From contig VAZT01000384.1 of the NCBI GenBank assembly GCA_005884825.1, forward strand, positions 1-6,176: a stretch of 6,176 nt of DNA, in the 5' to 3' direction. This document shows, one piece after another, positions 1-5,855 of the stretch. How positions within the stretch are numbered: position 1 is the stretch's first letter; each line of letters begins with the position of its first letter. The notes beneath the pieces were generated by a model. The model saw only the letters and a list, made by a program, of their open reading frames with translations. It was not told the DNA's origin and did not search any database. Source of the stretch: Alphaproteobacteria bacterium (lineage in GTDB: Bacteria > Pseudomonadota > Alphaproteobacteria > ATCC43930 > CGMCC-115725). The position numbers were made by a program, and so were the translations under genes.

Positions 1-301
1 CCAGAATGAGTGAGTTGGGCAGCCGCGACAGGTAAATCTCCATGACCGGCATCCGGTAATAGAACGACTGCCCGAGATCGCCGTGAAACAGGCTCGACAT
101 GAAGATCGCGTATTGCACCCAGAGCGGCCGATCGAGGCCGAACTGGTGGTGAATGGCGGCAATGTCCGCCTCGCTGGCGCCGGGCTCGACAAGCAGCGCC
201 GCCGGATCGCCCGTCACGCGGACAAAGAAAAAGATCGTCAGGGACAACAGAAACAGCGAGAGGAGCGAATAACCGACCCGCCTGCCGATATATTGCTTCA
301 T
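1..301 (-). CDS. DppB/OppB-type ABC transporter permease, N-terminal 100 residues (runs off left edge)
   Basis: This is the inner-membrane permease subunit of a dipeptide/oligopeptide-family ABC importer. The reading frame is open from an ATG at 301 to the window edge, giving 100 residues. It begins MKQYIGRRVGYSLLSLFLLS, a short basic N-terminus followed by one hydrophobic segment at about residues 9-29. Then come the features usual for this family's periplasmic stretch: RVTGDPAALL (28-37), a QFGLDRPLWVQY block (53-64), LFHGDLGQSF (71-80) and RLPNSL (93-98), just before the second membrane span. A GAGAG ribosome binding site lies 4 bases upstream of the ATG. It follows the solute-binding protein gene in the same direction, separated by 280 bases containing a palindromic repeat. 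The visible part has no stop or frameshift. Substrate cannot be told from this piece; peptides, opines, glutathione or nickel are all possible in the family. Confidence 0.88.
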   Translation of the reverse strand, partial: MKQYIGRRVGYSLLSLFLLSLTIFFFVRVTGDPAALLVEPGASEADIAAIHHQFGLDRPLWVQYAIFMSSLFHGDLGQSFYYRMPVMEIYLSRLPNSLIL

Positions 302-373
302 GATGCTCTCGGCCCTCGACCGCGCCCGGCGCCCACCCAGGAAACCAACTGCAGCTTGCTCGAATGCGGCGCT

Positions 374-431
374 ACCCTCACCCACCAAGCCCTTCGGGCT
401 TGGTCCCCCCTCTCCCGCGATGCGGGAGAGG
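374..431 (+). repeat. Left palindromic unit, two perfect hairpins
   Basis: After the outer arm (374-383), the middle hairpin has a perfect 9-bp stem: accaagccc at 384-392, loop ttc, gggcttggt at 396-404. The terminal hairpin has a perfect 10-bp stem: cctctcccgc at 409-418, loop gat, gcgggagagg at 422-431. The terminal hairpin is the reverse complement of the one in the right unit, and its loop is likewise reversed (gat against atc). Confidence 0.8.
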
Positions 432-456
432 AGCTTTGAGCTGGATGCGTCACAGT

Positions 457-509
457 CCCTCTCCCGCATCGCGGGAGAGGGTGCCGCGCGCAGCAAGGCG
501 GGTGAGGGT
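457..509 (-). repeat. Right palindromic unit, inverted copy with one degenerate hairpin
   Basis: The terminal hairpin has a perfect 11-bp stem: ccctctcccgc at 457-467, loop atc, gcgggagaggg at 471-481. The middle hairpin (483-499) is imperfect: gccgcgc, loop gca, gcaaggc, seven positions with one mismatch and one G-T pair. The outer arm is at 500-509. Its middle hairpin has a different sequence from that of the left unit but occupies the same place. Confidence 0.75.
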
Positions 510-535
510 CTCGCAATACCCGGCTTTGCGGCAAC

Positions 536-553
536 GACGGCGAACCTGCCGTC
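536..553 (-). terminator. Possible 3' hairpin of the solute-binding protein gene
   Basis: Gacggc (536-541) and gccgtc (548-553) form a perfect 6-bp stem with a 6-base loop, starting about 28 bases past the minus-strand stop codon at 582-584. No run of T follows on the minus strand, so this is not a standard intrinsic terminator. It may be a 3'-end stabilising hairpin or chance in GC-rich sequence. Confidence 0.25.
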
Positions 554-581
554 ACTGGAGCAGTCATTTCAGGGTTAGGCA

Positions 582-2032
582 CTACGCACCCTTGATCGTG
601 ATGTCCTCGTAAGGCCCGGTGTAGGCGAAATCCTTTATCAAATCGAACCCGGACTCTCCGACCCGGGGTCCGACGCCGTTGATAAACGCCAGCTGCCAAA
701 TCGGCGCGACAACCGATTTGTCGTGCACGAGTTGCTGCATCTTCTCTAGGATCTCAGTCCGTCGCTTATGATCGAGCTGCGCGGCCTGCTGGGGAGCCAA
801 TGCATCGATGTCGGGATAGCTGCCATAGACGTAGGTCCCGCCTTTGACGATGAAGGTGTCGAGGCGAGTGGCGGCATTGCCGAACGCGCCTGTGCCGCAT
901 TGGATGAGGTTCTTGAAAGCCTTGTCGCCCCAGCCCTTCAAAAACGCGGCCCGCTCGATGGGACGCAGCTGCGAGCGAATTCCAACCTCCTGGAGGTTGT
1001 TGAGGACGGCTTCGCCGAGGTTCGCATAGGACGAGTCGCAGTAATAATCGCCGGCACCGAAGCCGCCCGGATGGCCCGCCTCGGCCAGCAACTGCTTGGC
1101 CCTGGCCGGATCGTAAACCGCGGGCGGCGGCTGCCAGTAGAAATCGTAGCTTGCCGGAACGATGCTGTTGGTGAGCTTCGAGTAGCCAAGCGTCAGCGCT
1201 TCGTTGATCGTTTTGCGGTCGAGGGCGAGATTGGCCGCCTGCCGCACCCGCTCGTCATGCCAAGGTGATTGCGGGTTCCACTGATCGGCGAAATAGAGCC
1301 AGAAGGTCGCCGGCGAAGCCACCGGCTTCAGGGTGAGCCCCGGCGTGCTGCGCAGCTCCTCGGCAAGTTCGCCGCGGATCGAATAGACGATGTCGACCTC
1401 GCCGCGCTTCAATGCCGCCAGTCGGGTCGACTCTTCGGGGATGGACTTGAATACTAGGCGCTTGACGCTCGGGGTCTTGCGCCAATACTGGTCGAATGCC
1501 TCGAACACCAATTCCACGCCGGGCGTAAACGACACAAATTTGTAGGGGCCGGCGCCAATGGGCGCCTTTTTTAACCCGTCGTCCCCGACCTTCTCGACGT
1601 ATCTCTTGGGCACGATCCAGCCGGCGCCAGTGGCCGTCGCGTAAAAAGTCAAAAAGTCGGGCCACGGCGCTTTGAGGTTGAAGCGGACGTGCCGCGGATC
1701 GGGGATTTCGATATTCGCCAACCGGTCCTGCATCAACGAATGGGAGGCCCCGCGGTACCGCTCGAACGAGAATTTGACGTCCTCGGCAGTGATCGGGTCG
1801 CCGTTGTGGAATTTTGCTCCCTGGCGCAGCACGACGCGTAGAGGATCATAAAGGGGGTGATGAGCCCAGGCGTCTCGGCCGGATCGAACCAGGTCGGCGC
1901 CAACGAGACATGGATGCCCCAAGTCAGCTGCCCCTGCGGTTCCGCCGCCTGCGCAAAACCGGGAGGCCCGGCGATCAGACCCAACGCGCTCAGCGCAAGA
2001 AACTCTCGTCGGGTCAGCTCGGATGTTGCCAT
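582..2032 (-). pseudogene. Family 5 extracellular solute-binding protein (DppA/OppA-like), broken by internal deletion and frameshift
   Basis: This would be the periplasmic binding component feeding the downstream permease. The start at 2032 follows GGAGGAGG on the minus strand. It gives MATSELTRREFLALSALGLI, a twin-arginine export signal (TRREFLAL, R8-R9) with a likely AQA cleavage site at about 29, then a mature start GQLTWGIHVSLAPTWFDPAE. This frame reads as family protein to PFMILYA (residues 60-66, near 1838) and then turns to nonsense. Good family sequence resumes at about 1832 in another frame with VVLRQGAKFHNGD and the signature TAEDVKFSFERY, and continues for about 416 codons to ITIKGA and the stop. 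The conserved stretch that should join the two parts (the LAESW...DG.Y.F block) is absent, so about 30 codons are missing and the frame is shifted. Translation past Tyr65 should fail. An assembly error is the alternative. Substrate unknown. Confidence 0.85.
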
Positions 2033-2165
2033 GGCCTCCTCCATGCAGCAGGCGCACACGCTAGAAAGCGGAATCGAGGGGCGGACAATCCGGTGTCGGA
2101 TGTCCCCGGCCCCTCCTTTCGCAAGGCGACGATCAGCCTAGATGCAGCCACGTCGGACCGGATCG
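2033..2165 (-). other. Leader between oxygenase and solute-binding protein genes, with a hairpin
   Basis: This 133-base spacer contains an imperfect palindrome at 2083-2105: ggac, a bulged a, atccg, loop gtgt, cggat, gtcc. It makes a 9-bp stem with one bulge. It lies about 60 bases past the oxygenase stop and about 50 before the binding-protein start. On the minus strand it is not followed by a T run, so it is not a clear terminator; it could be an operator or an RNA processing or stabilising hairpin. A GGAGGAGG ribosome binding site precedes the ATG at 2032. I could not identify a convincing promoter. Confidence 0.35.
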
Positions 2166-3431
2166 TCAAAGTCCCATGGCCCGGCGGTAGTGCTGGTAGA
2201 AGCCGCGGATCGCGGTCTCGGTCACCATGTGCGGCTCGTCATGGATGGCGCGGCCGCCCATTTCGGCGATGCATTCGGCCGCCTCGTTGCCGTCGATCCC
2301 GGCCTGCGAGAGCAGCATCGCCTCGCTGTCGTCGAGCGAGACCAGCCCGGCCGGCCCCATCAGGTTGGCTTGGCGCAGGCGGCGCTGCCGCATCTCCGGC
2401 GTGTCCTCGGCATAGCCGAAAAAAGTCCAAGCGAGATCGAAATTGCCGGGGTCTATCGGCACGATCTGCCGCGTCGCCAAGGTGTTCGATTGCTGCTGCA
2501 CGATCATGTTCGGCCACAGGGTCTGCATGACCACCGTGGCGTTGCCGGCAAATTCGCGCACCGGCTCCAACAGGCGTGGATCGCGCAGCGCGAAATTCGC
2601 CTTGAAGGCGCGCATCTGCCGGGTCGCGTCGTTCTCCTTCTGCTCGCCCCTGCGGCTGACCAGAACCGAATGACGTCCGGTTGTGTCCATCTCGATCGCC
2701 GATTTCTGGTCGAGGCGGAAGAGCCCGAAGGTCACCAGGAAAACGTGCAGCAGGCTGGCATGGTACGGATCCTTGATGTTCTCGAACATCAGCTTCCAAT
2801 TGCTCGGGATCCGTTGCCGCAGATACCCGAGCACGACGAGCTCGCGGCCGTCGAAGACGCGGTCGAAATAGCCGAGCATCGTTTCGCCGAGATAAAGCTC
2901 GAGCGGTTCGGTGTCCTCGGAAAAGCTGGCGAACACGACGCCGTGGCGGCGCGTCACCGCGAGGCGCTGCAGCCCATGCTCCTCCGGGCGAAAATCGGCC
3001 GGCATGCCGCCTTGACCTCGATAGCCGCGGCGGAACGGCACGCCGAGCAATTTGCCGCCGAGATCATAGGTCCATTGGTGATAGGGGCAGACAAACTCCT
3101 TGGCCGTGCCGCGGTTAGCCGAGCAGAATTGCGCGCTGCGGTGGGCGCAGCGATTGAGGAGGACATTGACTTCGCCCGAAGGGTCGCGGACCGCGACCAC
3201 CTCCCTGGTGCCGAGCCGGCTGCGCTTGAAGTCTCCGGGATTGGCGATCTCCGCCTCGAGACAGACATAGAGCCAGCCCTCGCCGGCAAAGATGCGTTCC
3301 TGCTCGAGCGCGAAGATCTCGGGATCGGTGTAGACCCAATTCGGGATGCGCGAGGGTCCGGCCTCAGGCCATCTGCGCCCGGCGGCGGCGGATTCTAGCG
3401 AAATTACGGCGGCTCCATCAGCTGAGGGCAT
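2166..3431 (-). CDS. Rieske non-heme iron aromatic ring-hydroxylating oxygenase, large (alpha) subunit
   Basis: A 421-residue cytoplasmic oxygenase of the family that hydroxylates aromatic rings using O2 and electrons passed through a Rieske cluster. The [2Fe-2S] ligands are C95-x-H97 (NRCAH) and C115-x2-H118 (CPYH). The catalytic iron site is D221-x2-H224-x4-H229 (NIKDPYHASLLH), and the third iron ligand is an Asp in SLDDSE (367 or 368), after the usual MGPAGLVS. D221 matches the Asp that bridges to the Rieske His of the neighbouring subunit. Length is normal for an alpha subunit. The sequence around PSNWKLMFENIKDPYHASLL is most like the anthranilate/salicylate/benzoate-type oxygenases, but the substrate cannot be fixed. 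The ATG at 3431 has a GAGG ribosome binding site 5 bases upstream. No beta subunit, ferredoxin or reductase gene lies next to it here: upstream is cinA-N, downstream a transporter gene. It looks intact and possibly works with partners encoded elsewhere. Confidence 0.92.
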   Translation of the reverse strand: MPSADGAAVISLESAAAGRRWPEAGPSRIPNWVYTDPEIFALEQERIFAGEGWLYVCLEAEIANPGDFKRSRLGTREVVAVRDPSGEVNVLLNRCAHRSAQFCSANRGTAKEFVCPYHQWTYDLGGKLLGVPFRRGYRGQGGMPADFRPEEHGLQRLAVTRRHGVVFASFSEDTEPLELYLGETMLGYFDRVFDGRELVVLGYLRQRIPSNWKLMFENIKDPYHASLLHVFLVTFGLFRLDQKSAIEMDTTGRHSVLVSRRGEQKENDATRQMRAFKANFALRDPRLLEPVREFAGNATVVMQTLWPNMIVQQQSNTLATRQIVPIDPGNFDLAWTFFGYAEDTPEMRQRRLRQANLMGPAGLVSLDDSEAMLLSQAGIDGNEAAECIAEMGGRAIHDEPHMVTETAIRGFYQHYRRAMGL

Positions 3432-3464
3432 GCGATCCTCGGAATTGAACGCGACGGGCTCGCC

Positions 3465-3492
3465 ATTCTACATTGCCCGCGCCGTTTCGGCG
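3465..3492 (-). promoter_or_regulatory. Weak possible promoter and hairpin upstream of the oxygenase gene
   Basis: The 68-base gap between cinA-N and the oxygenase contains, on the minus strand, TAGAAT (complement of 3465-3470), a 5/6 match to a -10 box. Seventeen bases upstream is only a poor -35 match (complement of 3488-3493). A GC-rich 5-bp hairpin, cgccg/ttt/cggcg (3480-3492), overlaps this position and lacks a T tract. The evidence permits either a weak separate promoter or simple read-through from cinA-N. Confidence 0.2.
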
Positions 3493-3499
3493 ATCGGAT

Positions 3500-4276
3500 C
3501 TATCCTTCGCTGAGCCCCTCCTGCGGATCGCCGCCGAGGTTGCGGACCAATTCCTTGAGCTCGTCGGTCGCTGCGGCGAGCCGCTCCCGGTCGGTGCCGC
3601 GCAACACCAATGTCACGCCGAAATCGCCGCGCCGGAAATAGGGATAGGATCCGATCTCGACATCGGGATAGCGTTCCTGCAACTCGCCGAGATCCTCTGC
3701 CAGGGTGCCTTCGGCGAGCTGGCAGCTGACGCTGCGGCTCAGCACCTTGTCGCCGCCGATGAGGCGGTACTTCAGCTGCTCGAATATGCCCTGCATGATG
3801 CTCGGCACGCCGGGCAGAACATAGACGTTGCCGATCTGAAAACCGGGCGCGCGCGAGATCGGGTTGGGCAGCAGCGCTGCTCCCTCGGGCACCATCGCCA
3901 TGCGCAGCCGCGCCTCGTTCAGATGGCCCGGCGGGTAATGGCTTTCGAGAAGCCGCCTGGCCTCGGGATGCACGATCAGCGCCACGCCAAACGCATCGGC
4001 CATGCATTGCGCGGTGATGTCGTCATGCGTCGGGCCGATCCCGCCGGTCGTAAAGACATAATCGAAGCCGTGCCGCACCTCGTTCACCGTGGACACGATC
4101 ACGTCGTGGTCGTCCGGAATGACCCGCGCCTCGCGCAGCCGGATGCCGGCTTCGTTGAGCCCCTGCGCGAGAAAAGCCAGGTTCGCATCCTGCGTGCGGC
4201 CGGACAGGATCTCGTTTCCGATGATCAGGACGCAAGCGGTGACGATCTTGGGTGCTGTGTCGCTGCTCGGCATCAT
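3500..4276 (-). CDS. CinA N-terminal-type protein (COG1058, MoCF/molybdopterin-binding fold), stand-alone
   Basis: A 258-residue protein corresponding to the N-terminal half of CinA (annotated elsewhere as competence/damage-inducible protein A or molybdopterin-binding protein). In bifunctional CinA proteins this domain is known as an ADP-ribose pyrophosphatase. Visible motifs are VLIIGNEILSGRTQDAN (16-32), the MoCF signature TTGGIGPTHDDIT (76-88), and the later FQIGNVYVLPGVPSIM block (146-161). The amidohydrolase half is absent; a separate gene for it lies at 5345-5830 on the other strand. Tandem ATGs at 4276 and 4273 are the best start: family members begin close to KIVTA, and AAGAG lies 6 bases before the second ATG. 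A GTG at 4336 would add 20 residues (IVPAQAIAYEGPG...) without family support or a good ribosome binding site. It is divergent from map and upstream of the oxygenase, to which it has no obvious functional link. Confidence 0.88.
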   Translation of the reverse strand: MMPSSDTAPKIVTACVLIIGNEILSGRTQDANLAFLAQGLNEAGIRLREARVIPDDHDVIVSTVNEVRHGFDYVFTTGGIGPTHDDITAQCMADAFGVALIVHPEARRLLESHYPPGHLNEARLRMAMVPEGAALLPNPISRAPGFQIGNVYVLPGVPSIMQGIFEQLKYRLIGGDKVLSRSVSCQLAEGTLAEDLGELQERYPDVEIGSYPYFRRGDFGVTLVLRGTDRERLAAATDELKELVRNLGGDPQEGLSEG

Positions 4277-4482
4277 CCGCTCTTTGTGTGCTCGGCCGGG
4301 GCCTTCATAGGCAATTGCCTGCGCCGGCACAATCACCGCCGTGCCCGAGGATTGCCGCCGACCGACTGCATTCCCACCTGCAGGTTGCAGCGCCGAGGCT
4401 TCCGCGGTTATTGCCCGACTCCCATTATCGGATTATCACGGAAGCCGCGCGCTCTGCGGGGTAGAATGCGAACGATAGCGGC
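4277..4482. promoter_or_regulatory. Divergent control region between cinA-N and map, with palindromes
   Basis: About 206 bases separate the two divergent starts. The region includes a perfect 12-bp palindrome AGGCAATTGCCT (4309-4320), a perfect 10-bp palindrome ACCTGCAGGT (4376-4385), and a direct repeat attatc (4424-4429 and 4432-4437; period 8). Both palindromes could be sites for a dimeric regulator, but such sites also arise by chance. The first lies 33 bases before the preferred cinA-N start, in its presumed untranslated leader. Confidence 0.35.
4411..4439 (+). promoter_or_regulatory. Possible sigma-70-type promoter for map-pncC
   Basis: TTGCCC (4411-4416) and TATCAC (4434-4439) are separated by 17 bases and each match the consensus at 4 of 6 positions. 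Transcription would begin near 4446, leaving a leader of about 37 bases before the ATG at 4483. This is the best candidate on the plus strand, but the match is modest. Confidence 0.3.
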
Positions 4483-5331
4483 ATGCAACAGGATGTGATG
4501 ATGGGGCTGGCGCCTTACGAGGCGCGCGAGCGGCCGATCAAAATCCACGGACCGGAAGCCTTTGAGGGCATGCGGCGGGCCGGCATGCTTGCCGCCGAGA
4601 CGCTCGACTTCATCACGCCCCATGTCCGGCCCGGGATCACCACCGGCGAGCTCGATCGGCTGTGCCATGGGTTCATTGTCGACCATGACGCGATCCCGGC
4701 GCCGCTCAACTACCGCGGCTTTCCGAAGTCGATCTGCACTTCGATCAACCACGTCGTCTGTCACGGCATTCCGGGCGACCGGCGGCTGATGGAGGGCGAC
4801 ATCCTCAACATCGACGTCACCGTGATCCTCGACGGCTGGCACGGCGATACGAGCCGGATGTTTTTTGTCGGCGAGCGCATCCCATTGAAGGCAAGGCGGC
4901 TCGTCGACGTTACTTACGAGGCGATGATGCGCGGCATTGCCGTGGTCAGGCCCGGCAGCCACCTCGGCGCGATCGGCGACGCAATTCAGCGCTATGCCGA
5001 GAGCCACCGATTTTCGGTGGTCCGCGATTTTTGCGGTCACGGCGTCGGGCGAGTCTTTCACGACGCCCCTTCGGTCCTGCATTACGGCCGGCCCGGGGAG
5101 GGACCGATACTGCGCGAAGGCATGTTCTTTACGGTCGAGCCGATGATCAACGCAGGCCGGTACGAAGTCAAAATCCTCAGCGACGGCTGGACCGCGGTCA
5201 CCAAGGACCGCTCGTTGTCGGCGCAGTTCGAGCATACGGTCGGCGTCACCGTGACCGGCTACGAGATCTTCACGATATCGCCGGCCGGCCTGCACCGGCC
5301 GCCCTATCCGGCCGGCGCCGCTTCGAAATGA
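4483..5331 (+). CDS. map: Type I methionine aminopeptidase
   Basis: This cytosolic metalloprotease removes the initiator methionine from new proteins when the second residue is small. The 282-residue product carries the full metal and catalytic set in family order: H94 (VVCHGIP), D111 (NIDVTV), D122 (GWHGDTS), H186 (CGHGVGR), H193 (FHDAP), E219 (FTVEPM) and E250 (QFEHT). By spacing these match E. coli H79, D97, D108, H171, H178, E204 and E235. The C-terminus, SPAGLHRPPYPAGAASK, is a short extension beyond the pita-bread fold. The start is uncertain: ATG at 4483 has only a weak ribosome binding site, while AGGA lies 4 and 7 bases before ATGs at 4498 and 4501 (giving MMGLAPYE or MGLAPYE). The catalytic domain is unaffected by the choice. 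The stop overlaps the ribosome binding site of the next gene, indicating one operon with pncC. Confidence 0.95.
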   Translation: MQQDVMMGLAPYEARERPIKIHGPEAFEGMRRAGMLAAETLDFITPHVRPGITTGELDRLCHGFIVDHDAIPAPLNYRGFPKSICTSINHVVCHGIPGDRRLMEGDILNIDVTVILDGWHGDTSRMFFVGERIPLKARRLVDVTYEAMMRGIAVVRPGSHLGAIGDAIQRYAESHRFSVVRDFCGHGVGRVFHDAPSVLHYGRPGEGPILREGMFFTVEPMINAGRYEVKILSDGWTAVTKDRSLSAQFEHTVGVTVTGYEIFTISPAGLHRPPYPAGAASK

Positions 5332-5338
5332 GGAGAGG
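5331..5338 (+). promoter_or_regulatory. Strong ribosome binding site of the pncC-like gene
   Basis: AGGAGAGG begins at the last base of the map stop codon and ends 6 bases before the ATG at 5345. This fixes the start and implies translation coupled to map. Confidence 0.75.
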
Positions 5339-5344
5339 CAAGCC

Positions 5345-5830
5345 ATGATCGACGAATTGTTGCCGCAAGCGGAACGGATCGCGGCCCGGCTGAAAGCGCG
5401 CGGCGAGACGATCAGCATCGCCGAATCCTCGACGGCTGGGCTGATCTCGGCGGCATTGCTGGCGATTGCCGGCGCCTCCGCCTATTTCATGGGCGGCGCA
5501 GTCGTCTATACCCGGCAGTCGCGCGCCGCACTGCTCGAAGTCACCGAGCAGGAATTGACCGGCATTACCCCCTCGACCGAGGCTTACGCGCTGCTCTTCG
5601 CCCGCAAGATCCGCGGCAAGCTCGGAACGAGCTGGTCGGTCGGCGAGACCGGGACCGCGGGGCCGACCGGCAGCCGCTATGGCCACGCCGCCGGTCATTC
5701 CTGCATCGCCGTCATCGGACCCAATGGCGAACGCTCGATCACCGTCGAGACCGGCAATAGCGACCGCCTCGACAACATGCGCGCGTTCTCCGTCGCCGCT
5801 CTCGACCTGCTGGAGAGAGGGCTCGGCTGA
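5345..5830 (+). CDS. CinA C-terminal/PncC-type amidohydrolase (nicotinamide-nucleotide amidase family)
   Basis: A 161-residue stand-alone copy of the CinA C-terminal domain. The characterised family reaction is deamidation of nicotinamide mononucleotide to nicotinic acid mononucleotide in NAD recycling. Family landmarks are ISIAESSTAGLISAALL (23-39), with the presumed nucleophile S28, PGASAYF-like AGASAYFMGGAVVYT (42-56) with Y55, and the glycine-rich ETGTAGPTGSRYG (101-113). Length is normal for single-domain PncC proteins. Two departures from the best-known members are visible: AESSTAG replaces the usual AESCTGG, and R60 stands where E. coli PncC, as I recall it, has a conserved lysine. Related alphaproteobacterial proteins also vary here, so this may be a subfamily with altered activity; hence no gene symbol is given. 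It is the second gene of the map operon, 13 bases after map. It complements the separate CinA N-terminal gene on the opposite strand. Confidence 0.88.
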   Translation: MIDELLPQAERIAARLKARGETISIAESSTAGLISAALLAIAGASAYFMGGAVVYTRQSRAALLEVTEQELTGITPSTEAYALLFARKIRGKLGTSWSVGETGTAGPTGSRYGHAAGHSCIAVIGPNGERSITVETGNSDRLDNMRAFSVAALDLLERGLG

Positions 5831-5855
5831 CCTCTGGCGCGCCTATTCCGTTCGC
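5831..5855. other. Short convergent gap between pncC-like gene and hotdog gene
   Basis: Only 25 bases separate the two stop codons. A perfect 10-bp palindrome cgcctaggcg (5853-5862) spans the minus-strand stop, but there is no stem followed by a T tract in either direction. I see no intrinsic terminator here, so the two transcripts may overlap. Confidence 0.4.

Larger units (their letters stand above)
374..509. repeat. Composite palindromic (BIME/REP-like) intergenic repeat: two inverted units
   Basis: The element is bounded by a perfect 10-bp inverted repeat: accctcaccc at 374-383 and gggtgagggt at 500-509. Inside are two copies of one unit in opposite orientation (374-431 and 457-509), separated by about 25 bases. 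Each unit consists of the outer arm, a middle hairpin and a terminal hairpin with arms of the type ctctcccgc/gcgggagag. Such palindromic repeats are abundant between genes in Bradyrhizobium-like genomes and resemble enterobacterial BIMEs in layout. Lying between a binding-protein gene and its permease, as a REP does between E. coli malE and malF, it could protect the 3' end of the upstream message or reduce downstream expression. That role is inferred from position and structure. Confidence 0.8.
302..581. other. Intergenic region between solute-binding protein and permease genes
   Basis: No gene is supported in this 280-base stretch. On the minus strand it is the spacer between the stop of the solute-binding protein gene (582-584) and the start of the permease gene (301). 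It holds a 6-bp hairpin soon after the stop (536-553) and the composite palindromic repeat at 374-509. The last 70 bases before the permease carry a plausible ribosome binding site but no convincing promoter. Several open frames cross the region, but they arise from the GC-rich repeats and have no ribosome binding site or recognisable protein sequence. Confidence 0.75.

Noticed and set aside
374..509. CRISPR-like array or intrinsic terminator
   Set aside because: There are only two units, in inverted rather than direct orientation, with no regular spacers; none of the hairpins is followed by a T run.
83..699. Several open frames across the permease start and the repeat region
   Set aside because: They run through hairpin repeats or antisense to the permease, are not preceded by ribosome binding sites, and resemble no known protein.
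582..2057. Reading the solute-binding protein as one intact 491-residue gene starting at 2057
   Set aside because: Its first ~75 residues are nonsense with no export signal. The genuine Tat signal and mature N-terminus are in another frame starting at 2032, so this is a frameshifted gene.
2142..3398. Long plus-strand open frame (418 codons) opposite the oxygenase gene
   Set aside because: It is exactly antisense to a gene with complete Rieske and iron motifs, has no recognisable protein features, and is rich in Arg/Ala/His as expected from the mirror of GC-rich codons.
4277..4336. Extended start of cinA-N at a GTG (4336)
   Set aside because: The added 20 residues match no family N-terminus, contain a palindrome, and lack a good ribosome binding site; the tandem ATGs at 4276/4273 fit the family length.
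3473..4498. Plus-strand open frame (341 codons) opposite cinA-N
   Set aside because: Antisense of a clear CinA-type gene, with no motif or ribosome binding site; it is a GC-bias shadow.
4408..5418. Minus-strand open frame (336 codons) opposite map
   Set aside because: Antisense of map, whose seven active-site residues are all in place; the opposite frame shows no family features.
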